Assembly (NCBI GenBank): GCA_013214575.1
Contig: JABSSD010000034.1
Location: 1 to 40,978, forward strand
DNA: 40,978 nucleotides
Reading direction: 5' to 3'
Source: Paracoccaceae bacterium
GTDB lineage: Bacteria > Pseudomonadota > Alphaproteobacteria > Rhodobacterales > Rhodobacteraceae
In this document: positions 7,602-15,741 of the stretch, in pieces
Position numbering within the stretch: the stretch's first letter is position 1
How the letters are laid out: every line of letters begins with the position of its first letter
Notes under the pieces: model-generated
Told to the model about the DNA's origin: nothing
Database searches by the model: none
The model's input: only the letters and a program-made list of their open reading frames with translations
Translations under genes and position numbers: made by a program

Positions 7602-8873
7602 GTGACCATCAAGAGAATAGCCCATAAGGGGACAATAACAGCAGGCGCGCTGTTGTGCATGTCAGCGTTTGCTACATCGGCATCCGCCGCAGATTGTTCG
7701 ATCAAGGTTGGCGCGGTGCTGCCGACATCGGTTGACTGGGGTCGCCCGATTGCCGAAGTGGCGCAATATGCTGTCGACCTTGCGAACGAAGCTGGCGGCG
7801 TGTCAGGCTGCGACGTTGATCTGATATTGCGGGACAGCCAGGTTGATCCCAAGGTCGGTGTTGACGGCGCAAAAGCGCTGGTTGATTTGGACGGGGTACA
7901 ATTGCTGTTAGGCGCGGTTTCCAGCGGTGTATCCATGCCGATCTTGACCTCAGTGGCGGTGCCATCGGGCGTTATGATGATGTCTTGCTGTTCGTCCTCA
8001 ACCGGGTTTACGGCACTCGCGCAAGAGGGCAAATCCAAGGGGTTGTTCTTTCGCACGTTTGCCACCAGCGGCGTTCAGGCTGCGGTCGGCGCAATGGTGG
8101 CCCGTGACAAGGGCTATAATTCGGTCGCTATTCTCTACAAAAACGATGACTGGGGTCAGGATATCAGCAAGCTGATCGCCGCTGATCTTGAATCGCTTGG
8201 CATCACTGTCACTACATCCGTTGCACTGAACGACGCACAACCATCGTACCGGGCTGAAGTAACACAGGCGCTGAAAGGCAAACCCGAGGCCCTGTATCTG
8301 GCGCTCTATCCAACCGAGGGTTCGGCAGCAGTGCGGGAATGGATTTCGCTGGGTGGCACCCAGAACATGATCCTTGCAAATTCTCTTAAGTCAGATGAAT
8401 TCCGTGACAATGTAGGGTTGCAGTATCTGGGCAATGCCACCGGAACCGACACCGCATCGCCGCGCTCAGAGTCTGCCAGCGCCTTTGTCGATCTCTACAA
8501 AGCGAAATTTGGCTCTGAACCGAACGGCCCCGGCCTGTCCAACAGCTTTGATGCTACACTGATTGCGTTGCTGGCGATGCATGCCGCAGGCAAAGACGCA
8601 TCCGGCAGCGAGATTGCCGCGCAGGTCGCCAACGTGACGGATCCCAATGGCACAGCTGTTTCCGCAGACGCCGCCGGGTTCGCCAAAGCGACTGAAATTC
8701 TATCAGGCGGCGGCACAGTGATGTATCAGGGCGCAACGGGCAATGTCCGGTTCGACAGCTTTGGTGATGTGTCCGCGCCTGCAGTCACCTGGACCTTTAC
8801 CGAGGCCGGTACGAAAGAGGCCAGTTACATCACATTGGAAGAGGTTGATGAATTCATGGCCTCTGTCAATTGA
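7602..8873 (+). CDS. Periplasmic substrate-binding protein (LivJ/K-like, HAAT family)
   Basis: A 423-residue type I periplasmic binding protein. It starts at GTG 7602 preceded by AAGGGAGA. A signal peptide of about 29 residues ends in SASA before ADCSIKVGAVLP, after which the Peripla_BP_6 fold follows: a GGVSGCDVDLILRDSQVDP region, ALVDLDGVQLLLGAVSSG and AILYKNDDWGQDIS. The cluster of cysteines in MMMSCCSSSTGF sits near the expected ligand cleft. Being last in the operon and present once, it sets the specificity of the upstream LivGFHM transporter. The ligand cannot be read from sequence; the neighbouring reductases and Rid domain argue for a keto- or amino-compound rather than leucine or valine. 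Confidence 0.9.
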   Translation: MTIKRIAHKGTITAGALLCMSAFATSASAADCSIKVGAVLPTSVDWGRPIAEVAQYAVDLANEAGGVSGCDVDLILRDSQVDPKVGVDGAKALVDLDGVQLLLGAVSSGVSMPILTSVAVPSGVMMMSCCSSSTGFTALAQEGKSKGLFFRTFATSGVQAAVGAMVARDKGYNSVAILYKNDDWGQDISKLIAADLESLGITVTTSVALNDAQPSYRAEVTQALKGKPEALYLALYPTEGSAAVREWISLGGTQNMILANSLKSDEFRDNVGLQYLGNATGTDTASPRSESASAFVDLYKAKFGSEPNGPGLSNSFDATLIALLAMHAAGKDASGSEIAAQVANVTDPNGTAVSADAAGFAKATEILSGGGTVMYQGATGNVRFDSFGDVSAPAVTWTFTEAGTKEASYITLEEVDEFMASVN

Positions 8874-8906
8874 CGGAAAGCACCTACCAGACATGAACAC
8901 GGCGAG

Positions 8907-8928
8907 CGGCTCACGAGTGTATGAGCCG
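8907..8928 (+). terminator. Hairpin after the HAAT operon
   Basis: A 7-bp perfect stem CGGCTCA/TGAGCCG with an 8-nt loop lies 34 bp after the binding-protein stop and is followed by TTTGT. It is a weak intrinsic terminator candidate because the T-run is short. Confidence 0.4.
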
Positions 8929-9025
8929 TTTGTCGCAAACCCGGTCCTGTCAGAGGAACAGAGGTGGTCGCGGGAATTCGGACCAGTAGTTAAGGTGGAT
9001 CAACTTGTGAGAAAGATGATCCCAA

Positions 9026-9307
9026 ATGACGAAACGAAAGAACCATTCGCCCGATTTTAAGGCCAAGGTTGCGCTTGAAGCAATCCGCGAAGAAATGACG
9101 ATGGCGGAGTTATCGAAGAAGTATGGGCTGCATCCCACGCAGATTGGGACTTGGAAGCGCGCTGCCATCAAGAATATGGCCGCGGGATTTTCCAAGAGAA
9201 GCGGTGATCCTGCACAGATCGATGATGCCGTGATAGACAAACTTCATTCCAAAATTGGGCAATTGATGGTGGAGCGCGATTTTTTGAAACGCGCCTGGGA
9301 TCGTTAA
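9026..9307 (+). CDS. IS3-family transposase OrfA
   Basis: A 93-residue helix-turn-helix protein with the OrfA pattern: MTKRKNHSPDFKAKVALEAI, then a helix-turn-helix LSKKYGLHPTQIGTWKRAA and a leucine-zipper-like end KIGQLMVERDFLKRAW. It binds the IS ends and is normally joined to OrfB by -1 frameshifting. It looks intact, but its partner is cut short 200 bp downstream, so the element should be immobile. The left end of the element was not located with certainty; the stretch 8930-9025 probably contains it. Confidence 0.85.
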   Translation: MTKRKNHSPDFKAKVALEAIREEMTMAELSKKYGLHPTQIGTWKRAAIKNMAAGFSKRSGDPAQIDDAVIDKLHSKIGQLMVERDFLKRAWDR

Positions 9308-9512
9308 GCAAGGATCGCAGGCAGATGTGCATTGAAAAAAATCACCAAAAAACCAGCCTACGACGGCAATGCCAAATGTTGTCGCTGGCGCGTTCAAATT
9401 TGTATTACACTCCGAAAGGCGAGAGTGCTGAGAACCTGCAGTTCATGACCATCATCGACAAACAGTTCCTGGAAACGCCATGGTACGGGTCGCGTCAGAT
9501 GGCGCGCCGGTC
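9304..9512 (+). pseudogene. IS3-family OrfB, 5' fragment cut by IS6a
   Basis: In the frame starting at 9304 the sequence reads LSKDRRQMCIEKNHQK and continues through SLARSNLYYTPKGESAENL to LETPWYGSRQMAR, the typical start of an IS3-family OrfB. The match stops at about 9512 exactly where the left end of the IS6a copy begins. The DDE catalytic domain is therefore missing, and it was not found elsewhere in the window. Confidence 0.85.
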
Positions 9513-10330
9513 GGCTTTGTCAGAGCAAAATTGGTTGAGGCGGGCAGGGCGGTCCCTTAGCGTCTTGCCATGACAAAACGCGACCCATTCAAGTATTTCA
9601 AAACGAGCCCCGAGATCATTCGCTTAGCGGTGATGATGTACGTCCGGTTTCCGCTTTCGCTTAGAAACGTGGAAGATCTACTTCACGAACGAGGGATAGA
9701 TATCAGCCACGAAACTATCCGGTTTTGGTGGAACAGGTTTGGCCCGCTGTTCGCGTCAGAAATCCGCAAACGGCGGGTCCAGAAACTACAGTCATATTCG
9801 AACTGGCAGTGGCATCTTGACGAAGTTTTTGTGAAAATCAATGGCGAGACCCATTACCTTTGGCGGGCCGTTGATCATGAAGGAGAGGTGTTGGAAACTT
9901 ATGTAACGAAGCGCCGTGATCGCAAGGCAGCATTGAAATTCCTACGTAAAATCATGAAGCGCTACGGTCCACCGCATATCATCGTGACGGACAAACTACG
10001 ATCCTACGGTGCTGCAATGAAGGTAATTGGCAACGCGGAAAGACAAGAAACCGGTCGCTGGCTCAACAATCGAGGCGAGAATTCACACCAGCCGTTCCGA
10101 CGACGAGAACGGGCTATGCACCGCTTTCGCCGGATGGGTACATTGCAGAAATTCGTCTCTGCCCACGCATCCGTTTTCAACCACTTCAATCAGGAACGTA
10201 GCCTCTCAAAGCGTGATCATTTCAAGGCCGCTCGCATCGCCGCTCTCGCCGAGTGGCGCGGCCTTTGCGCTGCATGAAGGACAGTGATGTTGGCCTAGTA
10301 AAGACGAGTTCGAATTTGTCTGACAGCACC
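9513..10330 (+). mobile_element. IS6a copy 1 (IS6 family), complete, 818 bp
   Basis: A complete IS6-family element. The left end is GGCTTTGTCAGAG (9513-9525) and the right end GTCTGACAGCACC (10318-10330), an imperfect inverted pair. Its length equals that of the copy at 22241-23058. The 8-bp flanks (CGCCGGTC and CATCAAAG) do not match, so there is no target duplication; this is expected if the copy was left by recombination or replicative joining rather than by simple insertion. It joins an IS3 OrfB fragment on the left to an IS5 fragment on the right. Confidence 0.88.
9570..10277 (+). CDS. IS6-family transposase (IS6a copy 1)
   Basis: A 235-residue DDE transposase. It has an N-terminal zinc-finger-less helix region (FKYFKTSPEIIRLAVMMYVR), the HTH LRNVEDLLHERGIDISHETI and the catalytic core: first Asp in WHLDEVFVKING, second Asp in IVTDKLRSYG and Glu in NNRGENSHQPFRRRER. 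It is related to, but clearly not identical with, the copy at 22298-23005 (for example KYFKTSPE against RYFKTSPE, and many changes at the C-terminus), so the copies are diverged isoforms rather than a fresh amplification. It appears intact and may be active. Confidence 0.9.
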   Translation: MTKRDPFKYFKTSPEIIRLAVMMYVRFPLSLRNVEDLLHERGIDISHETIRFWWNRFGPLFASEIRKRRVQKLQSYSNWQWHLDEVFVKINGETHYLWRAVDHEGEVLETYVTKRRDRKAALKFLRKIMKRYGPPHIIVTDKLRSYGAAMKVIGNAERQETGRWLNNRGENSHQPFRRRERAMHRFRRMGTLQKFVSAHASVFNHFNQERSLSKRDHFKAARIAALAEWRGLCAA

Positions 10331-10731
10331 CATCAAAGAGCTTGAACAAATCCTCAACCTTGCCTGCCTGCGCCAGAGCCTCGCGATAAAACCACACGGT
10401 CTTTGCATCCGGAACCCGGTCTCCAAGACCAAGGCCCAGAAACCGCATAAACGAAAGCCGGTCCCTGATCTGATATTCGACCTTGATCGTCCGAAAGGTT
10501 GTAGAGCGCGCTCAGCACCAGCGTCTTGAACATCAGCACCGCATCCATCGGCTTGCGCCCGGCATTGGATTTCCGTTCATTTTTAGGCTTGCGCCAGGCC
10601 GGCTCCAGAAGCGGACGGAACTCTTCCCAAGGAACGACTGCATTGATCTCGACCAGTGGGTCCTTCTTCGCATCCAAGCTCGCGTAACGATCTGAAAGAT
10701 CGAAGAAACCCATCTGTGCCATGACTGCCAT
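10331..10731 (-). pseudogene. IS5-family transposase, N-terminal fragment with frameshift
   Basis: Reading leftwards from 10731 the protein begins MAVMAQMGFFDLSDRYASLD and continues through EEFRPLLEPAWRK and NAGRKPMDAVLMFKTLVLSALYNLSDDQ, typical of IS5-family transposases. One extra G near 10487 then shifts the frame; the expected continuation VEYQIRDRLSFMRFLGLGLG is in the next frame and runs to about 10337, where IS6a cuts it off. The gene is doubly inactivated. Its probable left terminus (GGCACCTCTAGTAATTGCAG on the minus strand) lies near 10773-10792. Confidence 0.8.
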
Positions 10732-10791
10732 CCCTCCGCCGTATCATAACGTAAATCTACAGCGCGCTCAGGTTAACTGCAATTACTAGAG

Positions 10792-10905
10792 GTGCCCATT
10801 GCCTTAAGCCTGCCAGAAGAATTCACCAACTGGGGCATCCACGCCATCAACAAAGCCAATCAAATTAGGCTCGTCATTTTTGGGACGCTCGAAAATGGGC
10901 CATGA
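10792..10905 (+). other. Orphan coding-like remnant
   Basis: Just outside the presumed IS5 end the + strand has an open frame of about 37 codons reading SLPEEFTNWGIHAINKAN and ending at TGA 10903-10905. Composition is protein-like, but I do not recognise the family. It could be the C-terminal end of a gene destroyed by the IS5 insertion. The rest of 10732-10961 shows nothing else. Confidence 0.2.
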
Positions 10906-10961
10906 TTACTCCGCACCGAGGAACAATGTTAGAGTTTCAATTTGGCGCCCGAAAAACAAAC

Positions 10962-12209
10962 TCAATACTCAAACCCGCGACCAAGCGCCTTACCTAACTC
11001 GGACAATTTGGGTGCCAGCGGAATGAGCGCCGCCTGAATGGAATGGTATATGTCCGGCTTGCCCTTGAATTGGGTCACTGTCGGCACGCCCCGCGCGTCG
11101 ATTTCTGGGAACCAACCGCCATGGTCGTGGTCAATGAAATGCTCATCGGCAAATTTCCACAGGCGACTATACCACGCCTTTTGTGTGTCACTTCCGCCAA
11201 GCTTGAGGAAACTAGCCAGTACCCCTATCGCTTCGGTAATCGGCCACCAATAGCGATCAGAAATCAAAGGTGCTCCATCGAAGTCGATCGTATAGACGAA
11301 CCCACCCTTTTTGCTGTCCCAAGCATCTGTTAGCGCTCTTTCGGTCAAAGACCATGCTGTATCGCGGGAGTTGTCATCCGGGCGGCCGATAAGATCCCAA
11401 TATTGCAACAATAGCCGTGCCATCTCAAAGGAATGCCCCGGAGTCGTGCCACGGGGGCGGAACATTGGGTTCCCCGAATAGCTCCGGTCGATTTCCCAGT
11501 CCGATGTATAGTGCTCTGGCAGCCGCCAATTTTCGGTGGCCGCTATCCGATAGACAAAGAAATCGAGGATACGGCTCGCCATGCTCAGGTAGGTTTCGCG
11601 ACCGGTCGCTTCAAAGGCGGTTAATAGCGCCTCGACGCCGTGCATGTTGGCGTTCAACCCGCGATAGCTGGAAAACGGGGCCCAGTCGCGGTTATATTCA
11701 TCGGCAAACAGACCGATGTGCTCTTCCCAATAGCGCGTCTCAAGAATGGCTGTTACGTCGTCAATCAGGCGGTCGGCGTCTGGATGCCCAGCCAGTTTTG
11801 CACTGGCCCCAGCCAGTAGTACGAACACGTGACCGTAGGCAAGTTTGCGCCCGTCATGAATGTTCTCACCGTCGAGAGCCCATAGATAACCCCCATGATC
11901 GCGATCGCGGTGGTGGCTCCACAGATATTCCATCCCCTTGTTGATGACCTCGTCGCACTCCGGAAACCCTGCCAGCTTTCCCAGTGCATAGGAATGGGTC
12001 AAGCGGGCGGTGGTGTGAAGTTCCTGAACGGTATCAGCCAGTGGGGCCCCGTCGTAACCAAGCACAAAAAATCCTGCATCAGGGCGTACACTGGCACGGA
12101 AAAAATCAAATTGTCGCGCGGCATCTGCGCGCAGAAAATCCCGATGGGCAGAGGCTCCGAAGCGGAAAAGGTCAGCGTTGTGATGGTGTGTCTTGGATGG
12201 GTTTTCCAA
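10962..12209 (-). CDS. AGE-family sugar isomerase (mannose isomerase / YihS-like)
   Basis: A 415-residue (alpha/alpha)6-barrel protein of the N-acylglucosamine 2-epimerase superfamily. The three catalytic-site histidines of the aldose-ketose isomerase YihS have clear counterparts: His190 in NANMHGVEA, His259 in PGHSFEMA and His389 in DIYHSIQAA. Glu262 and Arg69 are also in expected places. Family members interconvert mannose and fructose, or sulfoquinovose and its ketose. The downstream kinase is fructokinase-like and no sulfo-glycolytic gene is present, so mannose isomerase is the better guess. It lies 17 bp after the LacI gene and should be co-transcribed with it, divergent from the sugar transporter. 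Confidence 0.85.
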   Translation of the reverse strand: MENPSKTHHHNADLFRFGASAHRDFLRADAARQFDFFRASVRPDAGFFVLGYDGAPLADTVQELHTTARLTHSYALGKLAGFPECDEVINKGMEYLWSHHRDRDHGGYLWALDGENIHDGRKLAYGHVFVLLAGASAKLAGHPDADRLIDDVTAILETRYWEEHIGLFADEYNRDWAPFSSYRGLNANMHGVEALLTAFEATGRETYLSMASRILDFFVYRIAATENWRLPEHYTSDWEIDRSYSGNPMFRPRGTTPGHSFEMARLLLQYWDLIGRPDDNSRDTAWSLTERALTDAWDSKKGGFVYTIDFDGAPLISDRYWWPITEAIGVLASFLKLGGSDTQKAWYSRLWKFADEHFIDHDHGGWFPEIDARGVPTVTQFKGKPDIYHSIQAALIPLAPKLSELGKALGRGFEY

Positions 12210-12226
12210 AGGAGGTCTCGTTTATG

Positions 12227-13285
12227 TCAGCGAACGCCAGGTGCGTGCAATTGTGAATAGGAAAGGGTTTCGTTTGCAGGCGGCTTGCCCAAAATTGGTT
12301 GAATATATTGCAGCTCGTTCACCGGTGCGCCCGAGATGCGTTTCAGCAGCAGGTCCGCCAGCCTTTCACCCGCTTCCGACAGATCCTCGTAGAGGCTGGG
12401 TACCTTTGGGCGCACCAGATCAAAGACACCAGAAGTCTGCTTGACCAATAGCTGGACGTCCTGACCCGGAACCAGCCCCAAATCCTGGATAGCAGCAAGC
12501 GCGGCAAGGCCGGAGACATCGCCGGGAAGAACCAGCCCGTCTGGAGCATTCGGTGCGGTGAACCGTTTGAGAATATTGGCCGAAATGGTATCAGCATTGC
12601 TATCCAGAGAGATGCCATCGAGGATTTCATAATCTATACCCGCCGCTCGGACTGCTGTCATGAAGCCGTGCAACAAGTGCTGACGAAAGGTGAGCTGTTC
12701 GGGTGGTAGCAAAATGCCTAACCGTTTGGCACCTCGATTGATCAGGGTTTCCGCCGCCTGGCGGGCAAAAGCATAGTTGTCACAATCCACAAAAGGATGC
12801 GGCGTCGCCAGCTCTGAACGGCCATGCGACACAAAAGGGAAATCCGCTTCGAGCAGGAATTTGATACGGTTGTCTTCAGGCATGGTGCGCGAAAATATGA
12901 TCCCGTCGGCCAGTTTATCGCGGACCACACGCTGGATCTGGTCAGCCGATTTATCTGGGCCAAAATCAGGCAACACCACTAGATGATAACCGGTATTTTC
13001 CAACCGTTCGCTGATGCCCCGGATCAAAAACGTGCCAAACCCAAGGATTTCTTCGTGAGGTGGCAGGATCAGATTGATCACTTGCGTGCGCCCGGTCCGT
13101 AGGCGTTGGGCTGCGCGATCCGGCGAATAGCCAAGCTCTTTCGCCATCTTTTGCACCAAAGCCCGAGTCTCTTCTGCCATCCGCGGATCATTCGCCAGAG
13201 CGCGCGAAACAGCCCCCACGGAAATCCCCATTTTTGCAGCGATGGTGCGCTGTGTTGGGCGTTTGGTCTTTGATGGTTCTGACAT
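12227..13285 (-). CDS. LacI-family transcriptional regulator
   Basis: A 352-residue repressor. The N-terminal helix-turn-helix TIAAKMGISVGAVSRALAND is followed by a hinge helix region SPDRAAQRLRTGRT and a periplasmic-binding-protein-like sugar domain (INLILPPHEEILGFG, then DGLVLPGDVSG). It is divergent from the transporter operon and co-directional with the isomerase, so it probably represses both until sugar is bound. The candidate operator is the palindrome at 13373-13387. Confidence 0.9.
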   Translation of the reverse strand: MSEPSKTKRPTQRTIAAKMGISVGAVSRALANDPRMAEETRALVQKMAKELGYSPDRAAQRLRTGRTQVINLILPPHEEILGFGTFLIRGISERLENTGYHLVVLPDFGPDKSADQIQRVVRDKLADGIIFSRTMPEDNRIKFLLEADFPFVSHGRSELATPHPFVDCDNYAFARQAAETLINRGAKRLGILLPPEQLTFRQHLLHGFMTAVRAAGIDYEILDGISLDSNADTISANILKRFTAPNAPDGLVLPGDVSGLAALAAIQDLGLVPGQDVQLLVKQTSGVFDLVRPKVPSLYEDLSEAGERLADLLLKRISGAPVNELQYIQPILGKPPANETLSYSQLHAPGVR

Positions 13286-13372
13286 AACTCACTGCTCTAA
13301 AGGTGTCTGACATGGTAATTTATTACGATTTAACAGGCAATCCCCTCGAAAGAAAATTATCATGACTTGCCA

Positions 13373-13387
13373 ACATTTCCGAAATGT
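13373..13387. promoter_or_regulatory. Candidate operator palindrome between lacI-type gene and transporter
   Basis: ACATTTCCGAAATGT is symmetric in its 6-bp arms around a 3-bp centre. It sits 49 bp upstream of the predicted transporter -35 element and 88 bp from the repressor start. LacI-family sites usually have a central CG with even symmetry, so this odd-centred palindrome is only a candidate. Confidence 0.35.
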
Positions 13388-13435
13388 CCGTATTTTACAT
13401 GATGATTGTGGCAAAGTGGGAGCGATTCATGAGCC

Positions 13436-13466
13436 TTGACAGACTTATCTATTTTAACGTTATAAA
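13436..13466 (+). promoter_or_regulatory. Predicted promoter of the sugar ABC operon
   Basis: A perfect TTGACA at 13436-13441 is followed by TATAAA at 13461-13466 (19-bp spacer) or TTATAA at 13460-13465 (18-bp spacer). A strong ribosome-binding site GGGAGGA at 13484-13490 precedes the ATG at 13495, giving a leader of about 20 nt. Confidence 0.55.
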
Positions 13467-13494
13467 TAGTCATGGATTTTTCTGGGAGGAAATT

Positions 13495-14733
13495 ATGAAA
13501 CTCAAACAACTGATGGCCAGCGCGGCGCTTGTCGCTCTCACTTCGGGATCCGCCTACGCTGAAGACGTAGAAGTCCTGCATTGGTGGACGTCTGGCGGCG
13601 AAGCGGCGGCCTTGAATGTATTGAAGGATAATCTGGCGGGCCAAGATATTGGCTGGGTTGATATGCCGGTTGCTGGCGGCGGCGGCGAGGCCGCAATGAC
13701 AACGCTGCGCGCCCGCGTCACTGCAGGCGACGCGCCAACGGCGGTGCAGATGCTAGGCTTTGACATTATTGACTGGGCCAACGAAGACGTTCTGGGCAAC
13801 CTCAACGAAGTAGCCGCAGCCGAAGGTTGGGACGCGGTTGTTCCCGAGGCACTGCAGTTCTTTTCCAAGCACGATGGCAACTGGATCGCGGCGCCTGTGA
13901 ACGTTCACTCGACCAACTGGGTCTGGATCAGCAAGTCGGCGCTGGATGCGACCGGCCTTGGGGAGCCCACAAGCTGGGATGAGTTGGTCGCTGTTCTAGA
14001 CGCGATGAAGGCCAATGGCATCACGCCGCTGGCGCATGGTGGTCAGGCCTGGCAGGACGCCACTATCTTTGATGCAGTGGTGCTCAGCCTTGGCGATGAT
14101 TTCTACAAATCGGCGCTGATTGACCTGGATGCAGACGCATTGGGCGGCGCGACAATGGTCGAAGCCTTCCAACGCATGGACACCCTGCGCGGCTATGTGG
14201 ACGATAACTTCTCGGGTCGTGACTGGAACCTTGCCTCGTCGATGGTGATCAATGGCGAAGCCGGCATGCAGATGATGGGTGACTGGGCAAAGGGTGAGTT
14301 CCTGCGCGCAGATCAGAAACCCGGCGAGGACTTTGTCTGCATCCGCTTCCCTGGAACTCAGGGCGCGGTCACCTTCAACTCTGACCAGTTTGTCATGTTT
14401 AAAGTCGATGAAGGCAACAAAGCGCAATTGGCCATGGCCTCAGCCGTGATGGACCCGGTCTTCCAATCCGCGTTCAACGTGGTCAAAGGTTCGGTGCCGG
14501 CACGCACAGACGTGCCAAACACCGACTTTGATGACTGCGGCAAAAAAGGCATGGTGGATTTGGCCGACGCTGGTGACAACGGGCGTCTGTTTGGTTCGAT
14601 GGCGCATGGTCACTCGGTGCCAGCCTCGGTGAAGAACGCAATTTATGACGTCGTCACCGCCCACTTCAACGGCGAATACGACGCCGAGACTGCGGCGCAG
14701 GAAATGGTCAACGCAGTGGAATCCGCGATGTAA
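13495..14733 (+). CDS. CUT1-family sugar-binding protein (glucose/mannose type)
   Basis: A 412-residue periplasmic solute-binding protein. I chose the ATG at 13495 because it follows GGGAGGA and gives a clean 22-residue signal peptide ending in AYA before EDVEVLHWW; an in-frame ATG 111 bp upstream has no such support. The mature start [19 protein letters not shown] and the middle segment [18 protein letters not shown] resemble the glucose/mannose-binding proteins of Pseudomonas GtsA type and Thermus. It delivers sugar to the two permeases encoded downstream. Two strong hairpins follow the stop, as is common where the binding protein must be made in excess over the membrane subunits. Confidence 0.88.
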   Translation: MKLKQLMASAALVALTSGSAYAEDVEVLHWWTSGGEAAALNVLKDNLAGQDIGWVDMPVAGGGGEAAMTTLRARVTAGDAPTAVQMLGFDIIDWANEDVLGNLNEVAAAEGWDAVVPEALQFFSKHDGNWIAAPVNVHSTNWVWISKSALDATGLGEPTSWDELVAVLDAMKANGITPLAHGGQAWQDATIFDAVVLSLGDDFYKSALIDLDADALGGATMVEAFQRMDTLRGYVDDNFSGRDWNLASSMVINGEAGMQMMGDWAKGEFLRADQKPGEDFVCIRFPGTQGAVTFNSDQFVMFKVDEGNKAQLAMASAVMDPVFQSAFNVVKGSVPARTDVPNTDFDDCGKKGMVDLADAGDNGRLFGSMAHGHSVPASVKNAIYDVVTAHFNGEYDAETAAQEMVNAVESAM

Positions 14734-14741
14734 ACTCCCTT

Positions 14742-14796
14742 GTGAAGCTGGCGAAATGGCTTCACGAACTCTGGGCCGAGGGGAGACCCCCGGCCC
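14742..14796 (+). terminator. Tandem hairpins between binding-protein and permease genes
   Basis: Two stem-loops follow the binding-protein stop: GTGAAGC/GCTTCAC at 14742-14765, and a GC-rich one at 14773-14796 with outer arms GGGCC/GGCCC and inner G/C runs. Neither has a clean T-run. They probably attenuate transcription or protect the 3' end of the binding-protein message rather than stop all read-through. Confidence 0.5.
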
Positions 14797-14844
14797 ATCT
14801 TTGAAAGACTAGTTGGTGCTGGTGCGCCGACAAATGGGGGAAAG

Positions 14845-15741
14845 ATGGCAAACTATGCCTCTGGCGCGGATTTCCGCACGAAACTTCAGGGTTGGATTCC
14901 GAAACTGGTGCTGTCGCCGTCAATCGCGATGATGCTAGTCTTTGTCTATGGATTCATCATTTATACGGTGTATCTCAGCTTCACCAACTCGAAAATGCTG
15001 CCTAAATATGACCTGATCGGCATTGACAACTATGTCCGTCTTTGGGGTCTTTCGACCTGGTGGACGGCCGTCACCAACTTGGCCATTTTTGCATCGCTTT
15101 ACATCATCATCTGCACGGTGATCGGATTGACGCTCGCCATTCTGCTGGACCAGAAGATCCGCGGAGAGGGCATGTTGCGACCAATCTACCTCTATCCGAT
15201 GGCCCTGTCTTTCATCGTCACCGGCACCGCCTGGAAATGGTTTCTGGATCCGGGGATCGGGTTGGAAAACACCATGCATCTGTGGGGCTGGGAGAGTTTT
15301 GAATTTAACTGGATCAAAGACCGCAACATGGCGATCTACACCATTGTCATCGCAGCCGTTTGGCAAACCAGCGGCTTTGTGATGGCGATGTTCCTGGCGG
15401 GCCTGCGTGGCATCGATAATGAAATCCTGAAAGCGGCGCAGATCGACGGGGCCTCAAACTGGCAGCTTTATCGTCGTATTGTCATCCCGATGCTGCGCCC
15501 GGCCTTCCTGTCGGCCTTTGTGATCCTGGCCCACTTGGCGGTCAAATCTTATGATCTTGTCATTGCCCTGACCGGCGGCGGACCGGGTCGCGCAACGGAG
15601 TTACCTGCGACCTTCATGTATTCTTACACCTTCACCCGCAACCAGATGGGAACCGGTGCCGCCAGCGCTGTCATCATGTTGATGACCATTGCGGCGATCA
15701 TGATGCCGTACCTGTATGCTGAGCTGAAGGAGAAGCCGTGA
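14845..15741 (+). CDS. Sugar ABC transporter permease (MalF/GtsB-like)
   Basis: A 298-residue inner-membrane protein with about six hydrophobic segments. The EAA coupling loop that contacts the ATPase reads EILKAAQIDGASNWQLYRRIVIPML, abbreviated here to its core AAQIDGASNWQLYRRIVIP. GGGGGAAAG lies just before the ATG. The stop overlaps the second permease start. It forms a heterodimeric pore with that permease for import of the sugar captured by the binding protein. Confidence 0.9.
   Translation: MANYASGADFRTKLQGWIPKLVLSPSIAMMLVFVYGFIIYTVYLSFTNSKMLPKYDLIGIDNYVRLWGLSTWWTAVTNLAIFASLYIIICTVIGLTLAILLDQKIRGEGMLRPIYLYPMALSFIVTGTAWKWFLDPGIGLENTMHLWGWESFEFNWIKDRNMAIYTIVIAAVWQTSGFVMAMFLAGLRGIDNEILKAAQIDGASNWQLYRRIVIPMLRPAFLSAFVILAHLAVKSYDLVIALTGGGPGRATELPATFMYSYTFTRNQMGTGAASAVIMLMTIAAIMMPYLYAELKEKP

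Noticed and set aside
4213-8873. Naming the importer as the true branched-chain amino-acid transporter livFGHMJ.
   Set aside because: The subunit types fit, but the linked reductases and regulator make the substrate uncertain, so only 'like' names are used.
10962-12209. Calling the AGE-family protein a sulfoquinovose isomerase.
   Set aside because: No sulfoquinovosidase, sulfolactaldehyde or sulfo-sugar kinase/aldolase gene accompanies it; the fructokinase-like partner favours mannose.
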